NCBI RefSeq assembly: GCF_012935695.1
Contig: NZ_CP052859.1
Span: 2,521,001 to 2,585,000, forward strand
Source of the DNA: Pseudomonas sp. ADAK18
GTDB taxonomy: Bacteria; Pseudomonadota; Gammaproteobacteria; Pseudomonadales; Pseudomonadaceae
Direction: 5' to 3'
DNA: 64,000 nucleotides
Below, piece by piece: positions 44,125 through 53,749 of the stretch. The stretch's first letter is position 1; each line of letters starts with the position of its first letter. Position numbers and translations under genes: made by a program. The notes beneath the pieces were generated by a model. That model was given only the letters and a program-made list of their open reading frames with translations. It was not told the DNA's origin and searched no databases.

Positions 44125-45101
44125 TGAAAAAGCATATCGTGCTGTACAAAAAACTCTCTGCGCCGCTGATGGGCCGCTTACAGGAAGCGGCCGACGTCAC
44201 GCTGATCGAAAGCCTCGACGCCGGCGGCCTGGCGCAGTTGCGCGATGCTCTGCCTACAGCGCAAGGGCTATTGGGCGCCAGCCTGCGTCTGGACGCGAAG
44301 CTGCTGGACCGGGCGCCGCAGTTGGAAGCGGTGGCCAGTGTCTCGGTAGGTGTCGATAACTACGACATCGACTACCTGACCCAACGCGGGATCCTCCTCA
44401 GCAATACCCCGGATGTGCTGACCGAAACCACCGCCGACACCGGTTTCGCACTGATCCTGGCCACCGCTCGCCGAGTGGTAGAGCTGGCAAATATGGTACG
44501 CGCCGGCAACTGGAACCAGAACATCGGCCCGCTGCACTTTGGCAGCGACGTGCATGGCAAGACCCTGGGCATTATCGGCATGGGCCGTATCGGTGAAGCC
44601 CTGGCCCAGCGCGGGCACTTTGGGTTTGGCATGCCGGTCATCTACCACAGCCACTCGCCAAAGCCTGCGGTGGAACAACGGTTTGGCGCCGAATACCGCA
44701 GCCTGCCGGACTTGCTCAAACAAGCCGATTTCGTTTGCCTGACCTTGCCATTGACCGTCGAAACTCAAGGCCTGATCGGCGCCAAAGAGTTCGCACAAAT
44801 GGGCCCGGAGACGATCTTTATCAACATTTCCCGAGGCAAGGTAGTGGACGAAGCGGCACTGATCGATGCCCTGCAGCAGCGCACCATTCGGGCGGCAGGA
44901 TTGGATGTGTTCGAGCGCGAGCCGTTGAACCACGACTCACCGTTGCTGAGCCTGACCAACGTGGTCGCCACTCCGCATATCGGTTCCGCCACCCATGAAA
45001 CCCGTGAGGCGATGGCGCGTTGTGCGGTGGACAATCTGCTGGAGGCGCTGGCGGGGGAACGGCCGAAGAATCTGGTGAATCCCAAAGCCTGGAAACACTG
45101 A
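44124..45101 (+). CDS. kguD: 2-keto-6-phosphogluconate reductase KguD
   Basis: A 325-residue D-isomer 2-hydroxyacid dehydrogenase. It reduces 2-keto-6-phosphogluconate to 6-phosphogluconate, feeding the Entner-Doudoroff pathway. Nucleotide motif GIIGMGRIGEAL (~149-160), catalytic Arg in NISRGKVVDE (~232), Glu in VFEREPL (~261) and His in ATPHIGSATHE (~281) are all present. It is the last gene of the operon, coupled to kguT by a one-base overlap. A repeat (45115-45223) follows its stop directly. Confidence 0.9.
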   Translation: MKKHIVLYKKLSAPLMGRLQEAADVTLIESLDAGGLAQLRDALPTAQGLLGASLRLDAKLLDRAPQLEAVASVSVGVDNYDIDYLTQRGILLSNTPDVLTETTADTGFALILATARRVVELANMVRAGNWNQNIGPLHFGSDVHGKTLGIIGMGRIGEALAQRGHFGFGMPVIYHSHSPKPAVEQRFGAEYRSLPDLLKQADFVCLTLPLTVETQGLIGAKEFAQMGPETIFINISRGKVVDEAALIDALQQRTIRAAGLDVFEREPLNHDSPLLSLTNVVATPHIGSATHETREAMARCAVDNLLEALAGERPKNLVNPKAWKH

Positions 45102-45114
45102 ATGCTTTGACCCT

Positions 45115-45223
45115 TAGCCGCTGCCGAGGCACGAGGCTGCGATAAGGGCCGAAGGACCTTCGTCGGTTTCAGGACCTTGGCGACTGCTGCGCAGCCGATC
45201 GCAGGCTGCGCCAGCGGCTACAG
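45115..45223. repeat. ~109-bp intergenic repeat, copy 3 (inverted relative to copies 1-2)
   Basis: Starts TAGCCGCTGCCGAGGCACG and ends GCGCCAGCGGCTACAG. It is the reverse complement of the repeats at 25044 and 25173, and like copy 1 it contains the CTCGTGCCTCGGCAG portion. It lies between convergent kguD and the chemoreceptor gene. Confidence 0.8.
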
Positions 45224-45256
45224 GTGATCGACACAGCCCCCCGACAGTGACCTTTT

Positions 45257-46882
45257 TCAGATCACAAACCGCGCCACCATCCCATTCAAATCCACCGCCA
45301 GTCTGGACAACTCATGACTGGCCACGCTGGTCTGATTCGCCCCGGTAGCGGACTGCGTCGCCAGGTCACGGATATTCACCAGGTTGCGGTCCACCTCGCG
45401 GGAAACCTGCGCCTGTTCCTCCGAAGCGCTGGCTATCACCAGGTTACGTTCGTTGATCAGGCTGATGGACTCGGTGATTTGCTCCAGCGCTACGCCGGCA
45501 GCGCGGGCCATTTCCAGGGTGCTTTGGGTGCGCTGGTTGCTTTGTTGCATCGAGTGCACCGCTTCACCCGTCCCGTTCTGGATGCCGGCGACCATTTTTT
45601 CGATTTCCTGGGTCGACTGCTGGGTGCGATGAGCCAGCGCCCGGACTTCGTCAGCCACCACAGCAAAACCACGCCCGGCTTCACCCGCCCGTGCGGCTTC
45701 AATCGCGGCGTTAAGCGCCAGCAGATTGGTCTGCTCGGCAATCGCGCGGATCACGTCCAATACCTTGCCAATATCACGCCCCTGGGCAGCCAGGCCTTCG
45801 ATCAGCACCGAGGTGCTTTGCACATCCCGGGTCATGGTCTGAATGGCGTCCACGGTTTCCACAACCCGGTCGCGCCCTTCCCGCGCGGCCTGGTTCGACT
45901 GGGCCGAGGCTTCTGACGTCGACACCGCGTTGCGCGCCACCTCTTCCACGGCTGCGGTCATCTCATTGACTGCGGTGGCCGCTTGTTCGATTTCGTTGTT
46001 CTGTTGCTGCAAGCCTCGGGAGGACTCTTCGGTGACAGCACTGAGTTCTTCTGCCGCAGAAGCCAGTTGCGTGGCAGCGCCGGCAATGTGCTGGATAGTC
46101 TGGCGCAGGTTGGCCTGCATGGCCGCCAAGGCGCCCAGCAAACGGGCCGGTTCATCCTTGCCCTCGTCTGCGATGACCTGGGTCAGATTGCCCCCGGCGA
46201 TAGTCTCAGCGACCTCCACCGCTTTGCGCAACGGCGTGACGATGCTGCGGGTCAACAGCCAGGCCAGCAACACCGTCATGAAGGCTGCTATTACCGCAAC
46301 CGCAATGATTCCGGAAATAGCCCCCTGATAGCTGTCACTTGCTTCAATGGCCGCTTGCTTGGCATCGGCACCATTGATGGCGATCAACTTGTTCAATTGC
46401 TCGCCCATCAAATCGGTACCGTCCTTGATTCGTGAGTTGATCAGTTTGAGCATCTCATCGACTTTATTCTGGCGCGACAGTTCGATCATCTCCGCCTGGG
46501 CAGCCAGATAACTATCAAGGGTGCTGGCGAAACTCTTGTACAGCGCCGCCTCCTCACCTCCAGCAGGCAGTGCCGCATAGCTGGCCTGGGCTTTGCGCAC
46601 CTTGTCCACCAGCACATCGATGCGTGTCTTGGCCTCTTGCAGGGCCGCCGGGTCACGGTTGACCAAAACCCGAAACGACAGGATCCGCAAGCGCAGCACG
46701 TTTTCGGTCATCACGCCCAGGAAGCCGACACTGGGCAACTGGTTGGTTTCCATCTCGGTCGTGGCCTGATGGATAACCGCCATGCGGTTGGCCGCAAATA
46801 CCCCCAGGACAATCACCAGCAACGCAATGAACGCAAAACCGAGAAAAGCCCGAGGTGCAATATTCAGATTACGCAGGGACAT
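45257..46882 (-). CDS. methyl-accepting chemotaxis protein
   Basis: A 541-residue chemoreceptor: membrane helix ~12-32, periplasmic four-helix-bundle ligand domain (~35-190), second helix (~192-212), HAMP domain and a cytoplasmic signalling hairpin with the highly conserved tip [19 protein letters not shown]. The C-terminus ends VARFVI with no CheR-tethering pentapeptide. The ligand cannot be inferred. The start at 46882 is preferred over 46930 because the first helix then starts after a short basic segment. It is monocistronic. Confidence 0.9.
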   Translation of the reverse strand: MSLRNLNIAPRAFLGFAFIALLVIVLGVFAANRMAVIHQATTEMETNQLPSVGFLGVMTENVLRLRILSFRVLVNRDPAALQEAKTRIDVLVDKVRKAQASYAALPAGGEEAALYKSFASTLDSYLAAQAEMIELSRQNKVDEMLKLINSRIKDGTDLMGEQLNKLIAINGADAKQAAIEASDSYQGAISGIIAVAVIAAFMTVLLAWLLTRSIVTPLRKAVEVAETIAGGNLTQVIADEGKDEPARLLGALAAMQANLRQTIQHIAGAATQLASAAEELSAVTEESSRGLQQQNNEIEQAATAVNEMTAAVEEVARNAVSTSEASAQSNQAAREGRDRVVETVDAIQTMTRDVQSTSVLIEGLAAQGRDIGKVLDVIRAIAEQTNLLALNAAIEAARAGEAGRGFAVVADEVRALAHRTQQSTQEIEKMVAGIQNGTGEAVHSMQQSNQRTQSTLEMARAAGVALEQITESISLINERNLVIASASEEQAQVSREVDRNLVNIRDLATQSATGANQTSVASHELSRLAVDLNGMVARFVI

Positions 46883-47118
46883 AGAGGGACTCTCAGAGGG
46901 TAGTGGCTGCGAGCATCCTTGCAGCGACACGGCCGGTGAGCGTCAACGCGCCTGAACCGACCGTTCGGCGCCACTGTTATCGTTAGTGTGTGGGCCTATT
47001 ACTGATATCGGCAGGGTTTAGGTTTTTCTGCGGGAAAAAGAGAAATATATTTCTGAATATGTACAACGCCCGGATCGGAAAACCGTTGCAAGCGACCTGT
47101 CGCCTGCAACGGTAAGCG

Positions 47119-48081
47119 TCAGTTGCGATCCACCTTATGCCGCGCCGCATACAGGCAGAGCATTTCCATGGCCAGCGTCGCGGCGGCCAGAGAGGTGATT
47201 TCGGCACTGTCATAGGCCGGCGCCACTTCCACCACGTCCATGCCCACCAAGTTGATACCCCGCAAACCGCCGAGGATTTCCAGTGCTTGCACGGTACTCA
47301 AACCGCCGCATACCGGGGTACCGGTGCCTGGCGCAAACGCCGGATCCAGACAGTCAATGTCAAAGGTCAGGTACACCGGATGATCACCAACCCGGGCCCG
47401 GATCGCCTCGACAATGGCCTCGCAACCTTGCCGGTGGACCTGACGCGCATCCAGCACCTCGAAACCCTGTGGGTCGTCGTTGGTGGTACGTAAGCCGACT
47501 TGCACCGAACGGCTCGGGTCCACCAACCCTTCCTTGGCGGCATGCCAGAACATGGTGCCGTGATCGATGCGCTTGCCGTCCTCGTCGGGCCAAGTGTCGC
47601 TGTGGGCATCGAAGTGGATCAACGACAACGGGCCATGGCGACGGGCATGAGCCTTAAGCAGCGGGTAACTGATGAAGTGATCGCCACCGAAGGTGAGCAT
47701 GGCGCAGCCTGCGTCGAGAATCCGCTCGGCATGGGCTTCAATGCTATCGGGCACGCTCTGCGGTCGACCTGAGTCGAAATCACAGTCTCCAAAATCGATC
47801 ACGGCCAAGTGATCAAACGGGTCAAACGCCCAGGGCCAGTGGCGCTCCCAGGCAATCCCGGTGGAGGCGGCACGAATGCCCCGGGGCCCAAAGCGCGCGC
47901 CCGGGCGATTACTGGTGGCGGTATCAAACGGCACGCCGCTGACCACCACATCCACACCACGCAAGTCGCGACTGTAGCGGCGACGCATGAAGCTGGTGAT
48001 ACCGGCGTAGGTGCTTTCAGCGGCGGTGCCGTAAAGGCTGTCCCGCGTGATGGCTTGATCATTCAGGTCGACACTGTCCAC
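47119..48081 (-). CDS. speB: agmatinase-type ureohydrolase
   Basis: A 320-residue arginase-fold enzyme. The Mn ligands are visible: His in GGDHFISYP (~137), Asp/His/Asp in HFDAHSDTW (~160-168) and two Asp in FDIDCLDPAFAPG (~243-253). Length and N-terminus (TYAGITSFMRRRY) match pseudomonad agmatinases, which release urea and putrescine from agmatine; guanidinobutyrase is an alternative. It lies 16 nt after a polyamine-type binding protein in the same transcript, which supports polyamine or agmatine catabolism. Confidence 0.85.
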   Translation of the reverse strand: MDSVDLNDQAITRDSLYGTAAESTYAGITSFMRRRYSRDLRGVDVVVSGVPFDTATSNRPGARFGPRGIRAASTGIAWERHWPWAFDPFDHLAVIDFGDCDFDSGRPQSVPDSIEAHAERILDAGCAMLTFGGDHFISYPLLKAHARRHGPLSLIHFDAHSDTWPDEDGKRIDHGTMFWHAAKEGLVDPSRSVQVGLRTTNDDPQGFEVLDARQVHRQGCEAIVEAIRARVGDHPVYLTFDIDCLDPAFAPGTGTPVCGGLSTVQALEILGGLRGINLVGMDVVEVAPAYDSAEITSLAAATLAMEMLCLYAARHKVDRN

Positions 48082-48097
48082 GGTGATTGCTTCCTTC

Positions 48098-49189
48098 TTA
48101 TTGGCGGCTACGGAAAGTGGTCCACAGGCGGGTACGCTGACGCATGTCCTTAAGCGTCATGCTGCGGTCGGCGTACAACCGGGCGCGCACCTCGGGCGTT
48201 GGGTAAATATTGGGGTCGTTGCGCACGGCTGCGTCCACCAGCAGCGTGGCGGCCTGGTTGGCCGAGGCGAAGAACAGCGTGTTGGTCAACGCCGCCACGG
48301 ACTCGGGCCGCAGCATGAACTCAATGAAGGCCAAGGCCGCTTGGGGGTGCGGTGCGTCCTTGGGAATGGCCAGGTTGTCTTGCCAGATCACTGTGCCTTC
48401 CCGGGGAATGCGGTAGGCCACTTGGTAGGATTTATTCGCCTTGCGTGCTTGTTCGGCCGCCATGCTGGCGTCGCCGTTATAGGCCAGCGCCAGGCACACA
48501 CTGCCGTTGGCCAGGTCATTGATTTGGCGACCGCTGGCCACGTACAGCACCGACGGTTGCAGTTGATGCAACAAGGCTTCGGCTGCCGCCAGATCGGCCT
48601 TGTCGACACTGTAGGGATCCTTGCCCAAATAGTGCAGGGCCAGGCCGATGACCTCCTGCGGCGAGTCGAGAATCGCGATACCGCAATCCTTGAGCCTGCC
48701 GGCGTATTCGGGCTTGAACAGCAGATCCAGGCTGTCGAGAGGCGCATCCGGCAAGCGTTGGCGCACCGCTTCGACATTCAACCCCAACCCCAGCGTGCCC
48801 CAGGTATAAGGCACGCCGTAGCGATTGCCCGGGTCCACAGCCGCGAGTTTTTTCAGCAAATCGGGATCGAGGTTAGCGTATCCCTTGAGGCGGTCATGGT
48901 CGATTTCCTGTAGCGCCCCGGCTGCCAAACCCCGGGCCAACACACTGGCGGACGGCACCACCACGTCGTAGCCGCTGCCCCCCGTCAACAGCTTGGTCTC
49001 AAGTACTTCCGAGGTGTCGAATGTGTCGTAGCGCACGTGAATCCCGGTTTCCTGCTCAAACCGTTGCAAGGCTTCAGGCGCGACGTAATCGGCCCAACTG
49101 TAGAGGTTCAGCACCTTGTCTTCGGCCAGCGCAGGCAGCGCCAATGCCGTCACCAAAGCAGAACAGCACACTGTACGAATCCATTGCAT
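48098..49189 (-). CDS. polyamine-type ABC transporter substrate-binding protein
   Basis: A 363-residue periplasmic protein of the PotD/PotF/SpuD type with a signal peptide (ends PALAED, ~22). LNLYSWADYVAPEALQRFE, the polyamine-binding N-terminal signature, begins the mature protein; YGVPYTWGTLGLG follows at ~120. The ATG at 49189 is chosen over an upstream GTG because AGGTG lies closer in front. No permease or ATPase genes are nearby, so it must use components encoded elsewhere or act as a sensor-type binding protein. First gene of the operon with speB. Confidence 0.88.
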   Translation of the reverse strand: MQWIRTVCCSALVTALALPALAEDKVLNLYSWADYVAPEALQRFEQETGIHVRYDTFDTSEVLETKLLTGGSGYDVVVPSASVLARGLAAGALQEIDHDRLKGYANLDPDLLKKLAAVDPGNRYGVPYTWGTLGLGLNVEAVRQRLPDAPLDSLDLLFKPEYAGRLKDCGIAILDSPQEVIGLALHYLGKDPYSVDKADLAAAEALLHQLQPSVLYVASGRQINDLANGSVCLALAYNGDASMAAEQARKANKSYQVAYRIPREGTVIWQDNLAIPKDAPHPQAALAFIEFMLRPESVAALTNTLFFASANQAATLLVDAAVRNDPNIYPTPEVRARLYADRSMTLKDMRQRTRLWTTFRSRQ

Positions 49190-49289
49190 GACCGGCACCT
49201 GAAAGGATGAGTGACTGCAGCATGGCGGATGGCATACATTGGAAAAATATCAAGTTTGTTAATCTGACTTTCGCTCGGAGTAATGTTTG

Positions 49290-50189
49290 ATGCTTGGCCA
49301 ACTGCACGATGTGGATCTGAACCTGTTGCGCTTGTTTGTCAGCGTGGTGGAATGCGGTGGATTCAGCGCCGCCCAAGGGGAAATGGGCCTGAGCCAATCG
49401 AGCATCAGCCAGCAAATGGCCAAGCTGGAAACCCGTCTGGGCTATCGCGTGTGCAGCCGGGGCAAAAGCGGTTTCAAGCTCAGCGCCAAGGGCGAACAAC
49501 TGTTGATCGCAACCCGCAGCCTGTTGGAGTCCATCGAGAAATTTCGCCAGGCCTCCAACGGTGTCGCCGGCCGGTTGATCGGCGAGGTGCGCGTGGGCCT
49601 GTCTGAAGCCCTCGCCCCAGCGGTGCTTGCGCAACTGGCCGAGGCCATCCGGCGTTTTCGTCAGCGGGACGAATCGGTGCGCATTGAATTGGTGACGGCT
49701 ATGCCTGGGGAAATGGAGCGTGGGTTGTTACAGCAACGGCTCGACTTGGCGATCGGCTATTTCTCACAGATCCAGGGTGCGTTTGACTACCGGCAGCTGT
49801 TCAATGAAACCCAACATTTGTACTGCGCGGCCACCCATCCCTTGTTTGCGGATGCCGAGCCCGATGACAACACCTTGCGCGATGCCGACCGTGTCGACCA
49901 TCCCTACCGCTTTTTGCGCAGTGACGAACCTTTCCAGGGTGGCCGCTGCTCGGCACGGTCGGAACAGGTGGAAGGTACCCTGGCGTTTATCCTGTCCGGC
50001 GAGCACATCGGTTATCTACCGGATCACGTCGGTCAATGCCTTGAAGCCTAAGGCCTGCTCAAACCGCTGCGCAAGGCCGACCTGAGTTTCGACGTGGCTT
50101 TCCATCTGGCTCGCCATCGTGCGCAGGCCCCGGGGGATGCACAACGAGCGTTCGAAGAGGATTTGCTGGCGGTGTTCGCCGCCAATTGA
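49290..50189 (+). pseudogene. LysR-type regulator interrupted by an in-frame stop codon
   Basis: An N-terminal LysR helix-turn-helix (LNLLRLFVSVVECGGFSAA... SSISQQMAKLE) and most of a substrate-binding domain are intact, but TAA at 50049 ends translation after 253 codons. The same frame continues with GLLKPLRKADLSFDVAFHL to a normal end at 50189, giving the usual 299-residue length. A single C-to-T change (CAA to TAA) would explain it. The first ATG at 49290 follows GGAG. It is divergent (100 bp) from the polyamine-binding/agmatinase operon, its probable target. The truncated protein may lack stable effector binding. Confidence 0.8.
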
Positions 50190-50270
50190 CCGCCCGATGC
50201 CAACTGGCGCTTCTGGCGCTGTCCACTTTCTGGCATCCTGCGCCTCCTTTTTCCTACCCGAGCCCGTATT

Positions 50271-51698
50271 TTGTCTGACGCTCAAGCCCCTCGCCCCCGC
50301 TATAAATCCGACCTGATCTACGGCCTGGAAGATCGCCCGCATTTCACTGCGGCGATTTTTGCCGCACTGCAGCATGTGCTGGCCAGTTTTGTCGGCATCA
50401 TCACCCCAACCTTGATTGTCGGCGGAGTGCTTGGCCTGGAAAGCGAAGTGCCGTATCTGGTGAGCATGGCGCTGTTCGTCTCCGGGCTGGGCACCTTTGT
50501 TCAGGCGCGACGCTTTGGCCCGATAGGTTCGGGGCTGTTGTGCCTGCAAGGCACCAGTTTTTCGTTTATCAGCGTGATCCTCAGCGCCGGCTTCATGGTC
50601 AAGGCCCGGGGCGGCGGCACCGATGAAATTCTCTCGACGATTTTCGGCATCTGCTTCTTTGCGGCCTTTATTGAAGTGGTGCTCAGCCAGTTTATTGGCA
50701 AGTTGCGCATGCTGATTACGCCGGTGGTCACCGGCACCATCATTACCCTGATGGGCCTGTCGCTGATCAAGGTGGCGGTCACCGACATGGCGGGCGGCTA
50801 CGGTGCTGGCGACCTGGGTGCGGCCAGTAATATGGGGCTCGCAGCGCTGGTGTTGCTGACCATCGTGGCGCTCAATCGCTTCAACAACCCGTTCCTGCGC
50901 CTGGGCTCAATCGTGATCGGCCTGACCCTGGGCTTCGTGGTTGCCTGGTGGCTGGGCCGCGTGGACCTTGCGGCGTTGCCTCAAGTACCGCTGATCAGCG
51001 TACCGGTGCCGTTCAAGTACGGATTTTCTTTCGACTGGGTGGCGTTTATCCCGGTAGCCGTGATCTTCCTGATTTCCCCGTTGGAAGCTGCCGGCGATCT
51101 GACTGCCAACTCGATGATTTCCCAGCAGCCGGTCAAAGGCCCGCTGTACATCAAGCGCATCAAATCCGGGCTGTTGGCTGACGGCCTCAACTCGGTGATG
51201 GCTGCCACCTTCAACAGCTTGCCGATGGTGACATTCGCCCAGAACAACGGAGTGATCCAGTTGACCGGCGTGGCCAGCCGTTATGTGGCGTACTTCATTG
51301 CCGGGCTGTTGGTGTTGCTCGGGTTGTTCCCGGTGATTGGCGCAGTGTTGCAGTTGATGCCCAAGCCTGTGTTGGGCGGCGCCACGCTGATCATGTTCGG
51401 TACCGTGGCGGTGGCCGGGATCAAGATCCTCGCCGAAGCCGGCCTGCATCGGCGCAACGTACTGATCGTGGCCATTTCCCTTGGGATGGGCCTGGGTGTC
51501 GCGGCGGTACCTGAAGTGCTGCGTGATCTGCCCAAGGCGCTGCACAACATCTTCGAGTCACCGATCACCGTCGGTGCGTTCTGCGCTATCGTGCTGAACA
51601 TTTTCCTGCCGGAAGAGTTCATAGAACTGGAAGAAGATGAATTTGATCCGGAAGCGGCCACCCTCAAGGTGATGCAAGACCCGGACGTCACGAAATAG
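50271..51698 (+). CDS. NCS2-family purine (xanthine/urate) permease
   Basis: A 475-residue nucleobase:cation symporter with about 14 hydrophobic segments. The NCS2 signature is AQNNGVIQLTGVASR (~320), and the helix-8 substrate Glu region is ISPLEAAGDLTANS (~262). It resembles XanP/UacT proteins importing xanthine or urate with protons. The start is a TTG (50271) with no clear RBS; no nearer ATG precedes the conserved DLIYGLEDRP. An acidic C-terminal tail follows the last helix. It lies 81 bp after the broken LysR frame and 8 nt before a lipoprotein gene. Confidence 0.85.
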   Translation: MSDAQAPRPRYKSDLIYGLEDRPHFTAAIFAALQHVLASFVGIITPTLIVGGVLGLESEVPYLVSMALFVSGLGTFVQARRFGPIGSGLLCLQGTSFSFISVILSAGFMVKARGGGTDEILSTIFGICFFAAFIEVVLSQFIGKLRMLITPVVTGTIITLMGLSLIKVAVTDMAGGYGAGDLGAASNMGLAALVLLTIVALNRFNNPFLRLGSIVIGLTLGFVVAWWLGRVDLAALPQVPLISVPVPFKYGFSFDWVAFIPVAVIFLISPLEAAGDLTANSMISQQPVKGPLYIKRIKSGLLADGLNSVMAATFNSLPMVTFAQNNGVIQLTGVASRYVAYFIAGLLVLLGLFPVIGAVLQLMPKPVLGGATLIMFGTVAVAGIKILAEAGLHRRNVLIVAISLGMGLGVAAVPEVLRDLPKALHNIFESPITVGAFCAIVLNIFLPEEFIELEEDEFDPEAATLKVMQDPDVTK

Positions 51699-51706
51699 GA
51701 ATCCTT

Positions 51707-52177
51707 ATGCGCAGACTCGCTGGCCTGACCCTTTCACTGCTGTTGCTCACCCTGAGCGCCTGCGCCCTGTTCCCCAATCGTGACCCGGTGAACATCAACG
51801 TGGTGGGCATCGAGCCGCTGCAAAGCCAGGACCTGGAAGCGCGTTTCGCCGTGAAGCTGCGAGTGCAGAACCCCAATGAAACAGCGATTGACTACAACGG
51901 CGTGGCCCTGGACCTGGAGGTCAATGGCCGGCCACTGGCGTCGGGGGTCAGCGATCAGCAGGGATCCATCCCGCGGTTTTCCGAGACCGTTCTGATGGTG
52001 CCCGTGAGTGTTTCCGCGTTTTCTGTGCTGCGCCAGACTCTGGGCCTGAGCCAGACCCAGAGTCTGGACAACTTGCCCTACGTCTTGCGCGGAAAACTGG
52101 CGGGCGGATTGTTCGGGACCATGCGCTTTGTGGACCGAGGCACCCTGGACCTGCCGAACGCCGCCGCTACTTGGTAG
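51707..52177 (+). CDS. LEA type 2 (WHy-domain) lipoprotein
   Basis: A 156-residue protein with a lipoprotein signal (lipobox LSAC, Cys ~19) and one LEA_2/WHy domain: RFAVKLRVQNPNETAIDYNGVALDLEVNGRPL holds the typical NPN turn (quoted motif VQNPNETAIDYNG). Bacterial WHy lipoproteins have been linked to desiccation and stress tolerance, but the role here is unproven. It follows the purine permease by 8 nt and is probably co-transcribed; a functional link is not obvious. Confidence 0.85.
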   Translation: MRRLAGLTLSLLLLTLSACALFPNRDPVNINVVGIEPLQSQDLEARFAVKLRVQNPNETAIDYNGVALDLEVNGRPLASGVSDQQGSIPRFSETVLMVPVSVSAFSVLRQTLGLSQTQSLDNLPYVLRGKLAGGLFGTMRFVDRGTLDLPNAAATW

Positions 52178-52204
52178 CTATGTAAGCATGGAGAACTCTG
52201 CACC

Positions 52205-52753
52205 ATGGACGCACCACCGACGCTTTACACCAAACACCTGATTCTACGCCCGCTGACCCTCGACGATGCCGAGGGTATTCAGCAGCAGTTCCCTCACTGG
52301 GAAGTGGTGCGTTACCTCAATGCCTTCGTGCCTTGGCCCTACCCCGCCGATGGTGCCCGTACCTATCTGGAAAAAATCGCCTTGCCGGCCATTGCCCGTG
52401 GTGAGGAATGGCACTGGTCGATCCGCCTGAAAAGTGCGCCAGAGCAACTGATCGGCAACATCAGCCTGATGGACGACGTCGACAACAATCGTGGGTTCTG
52501 GCTGGGGCCACAGTGGCAAGGCCAGGGGTTGATGGCCGAGGCCAGTGCGGCGGTGACCGACTATTGGTTCGAGGTACTTGAACGGCCTGTGATGCGAGTA
52601 CCCAAGGCAGCGCCGAACACGGCTTCCCGCCGGATTTCCGAACGCACGGGAATGCGCCTGATCAGAAGTGACGAAGGCCAGTTTGTCGAAGGCAATTTCC
52701 CACGTGATATCTGGGAAATCACCCGCGAGGAATGGCTGCTCAATCGCGGATAA
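52205..52753 (+). CDS. GNAT-family N-acetyltransferase (RimJ/RimL-like)
   Basis: A 182-residue acetyltransferase (Acetyltransf_3 type). [19 protein letters not shown] opens the domain and [16 protein letters not shown] holds the acetyl-CoA loop, with a variant of the Q/RxxGxG motif (QWQGQGLM). The segment [19 protein letters not shown] is the conserved NxxSxxxxxxxG region in slightly altered form. The substrate is unknown. Its 3' end overlaps the nitrilase gene on the other strand by 14 bp. Confidence 0.85.
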   Translation: MDAPPTLYTKHLILRPLTLDDAEGIQQQFPHWEVVRYLNAFVPWPYPADGARTYLEKIALPAIARGEEWHWSIRLKSAPEQLIGNISLMDDVDNNRGFWLGPQWQGQGLMAEASAAVTDYWFEVLERPVMRVPKAAPNTASRRISERTGMRLIRSDEGQFVEGNFPRDIWEITREEWLLNRG

Positions 52754-53666
52754 ATCGCACGCCCGGCTTGGCCCGTTCATCCACGGTCAGCTCAAACACA
52801 TCCGGCCGGGCGTAGTGGCCAACCACGTCGTAGTCATACCGTGCCCGCACCAGGTCATCGGTATCAATTTGCGCCGTGAGCAACCCCGCCCCACCGAGCA
52901 AAGGCCCGGCCAGAATGTCACCCATTGGCCCGACAATCACACTGCCACCGGCAATCAGCGGGCGCTCGGCGGGCCAGTTGGCAACCTCGACACCCAAGGC
53001 CTCAGGTGATGCCTGAACCTGGCAAGCACTGACCACAAAGCAGCGCCCTTCATGGGCGATATGGCGCATGCTGACCTGCCACATTTCCCGCTCATCTACT
53101 GTTGGCGCGCACCATACCTCCACACCCTTGGCATACATCGCCGTGCGCAACAGCGGCATCATGTTTTCCCAGCAAACAGCGCCGCCAATGCGTCCCACGG
53201 CCGTGTCGATCACCGGCAAGGTCGAGCCATCACCCTTGCCCCAGATCAGCCGTTCAGTGCCCGTGGGCATCAGCTTGCGATGCTTGGCCACCAAACCGCC
53301 CAGGGGTTCGAAATACAGCACCGTGCAGTACAACGTGCTGCCACTGCGTTCGATCACACCCAGTACCAGGCTGGCACCGGTGCGCGCCGACAGGCCAGCC
53401 AGCGCATCAGTTTCGCTGCCCGGTACGTCGATGGCGTTGGCAAAGTAGCGGGCAAACGCTTCGCGACCTTCCGGCAAGCGGTAACCCAATTGCGTGCCAA
53501 ACCCTTCACCCTTGGGATAGCCACCCAGCAAGGCCTCAGGCATCACCACTAATTGCGCACCACTGCGCGTGATGGCGTCTTCGTAGGAAAGGATCTGCTC
53601 CAGGGTTTCACCCTTGCCGCCGGGCAACGAACCGATTTGCAGGGCAGCCACAGTAGAGAGGGGCAT
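52740..53666 (-). CDS. nitrilase/carbon-nitrogen hydrolase
   Basis: A 308-residue member of the nitrilase superfamily with the Glu-Lys-Cys triad visible: Glu in [11 protein letters not shown] (~46), Lys in [16 protein letters not shown] (~128) and Cys in [11 protein letters not shown] (~162). KLMPTxxERxxWG is the true-nitrilase form rather than the amidase form, so it likely hydrolyses an organic nitrile to the acid. The ATG at 53666 has GGAG 8 nt before it. It is divergent from a LysR gene, probably its regulator. Confidence 0.87.
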   Translation of the reverse strand: MPLSTVAALQIGSLPGGKGETLEQILSYEDAITRSGAQLVVMPEALLGGYPKGEGFGTQLGYRLPEGREAFARYFANAIDVPGSETDALAGLSARTGASLVLGVIERSGSTLYCTVLYFEPLGGLVAKHRKLMPTGTERLIWGKGDGSTLPVIDTAVGRIGGAVCWENMMPLLRTAMYAKGVEVWCAPTVDEREMWQVSMRHIAHEGRCFVVSACQVQASPEALGVEVANWPAERPLIAGGSVIVGPMGDILAGPLLGGAGLLTAQIDTDDLVRARYDYDVVGHYARPDVFELTVDERAKPGVRFIRD

Positions 53667-53749
53667 CGGGATCACTCCGAATCAATGGGGGTTGCCCATT
53701 CTCCGGCCAGCACCGATCATGAATAAAGCCCGCCTCGCTGCTAAATGAT

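Noticed and set aside
52205..52753. GNAT plus nearby small proteins as a toxin-antitoxin pair
   Set aside because: The acetyltransferase is of the RimJ/RimL type, much larger than DUF1778-linked TacT-like toxins, and there is no antitoxin gene in front.
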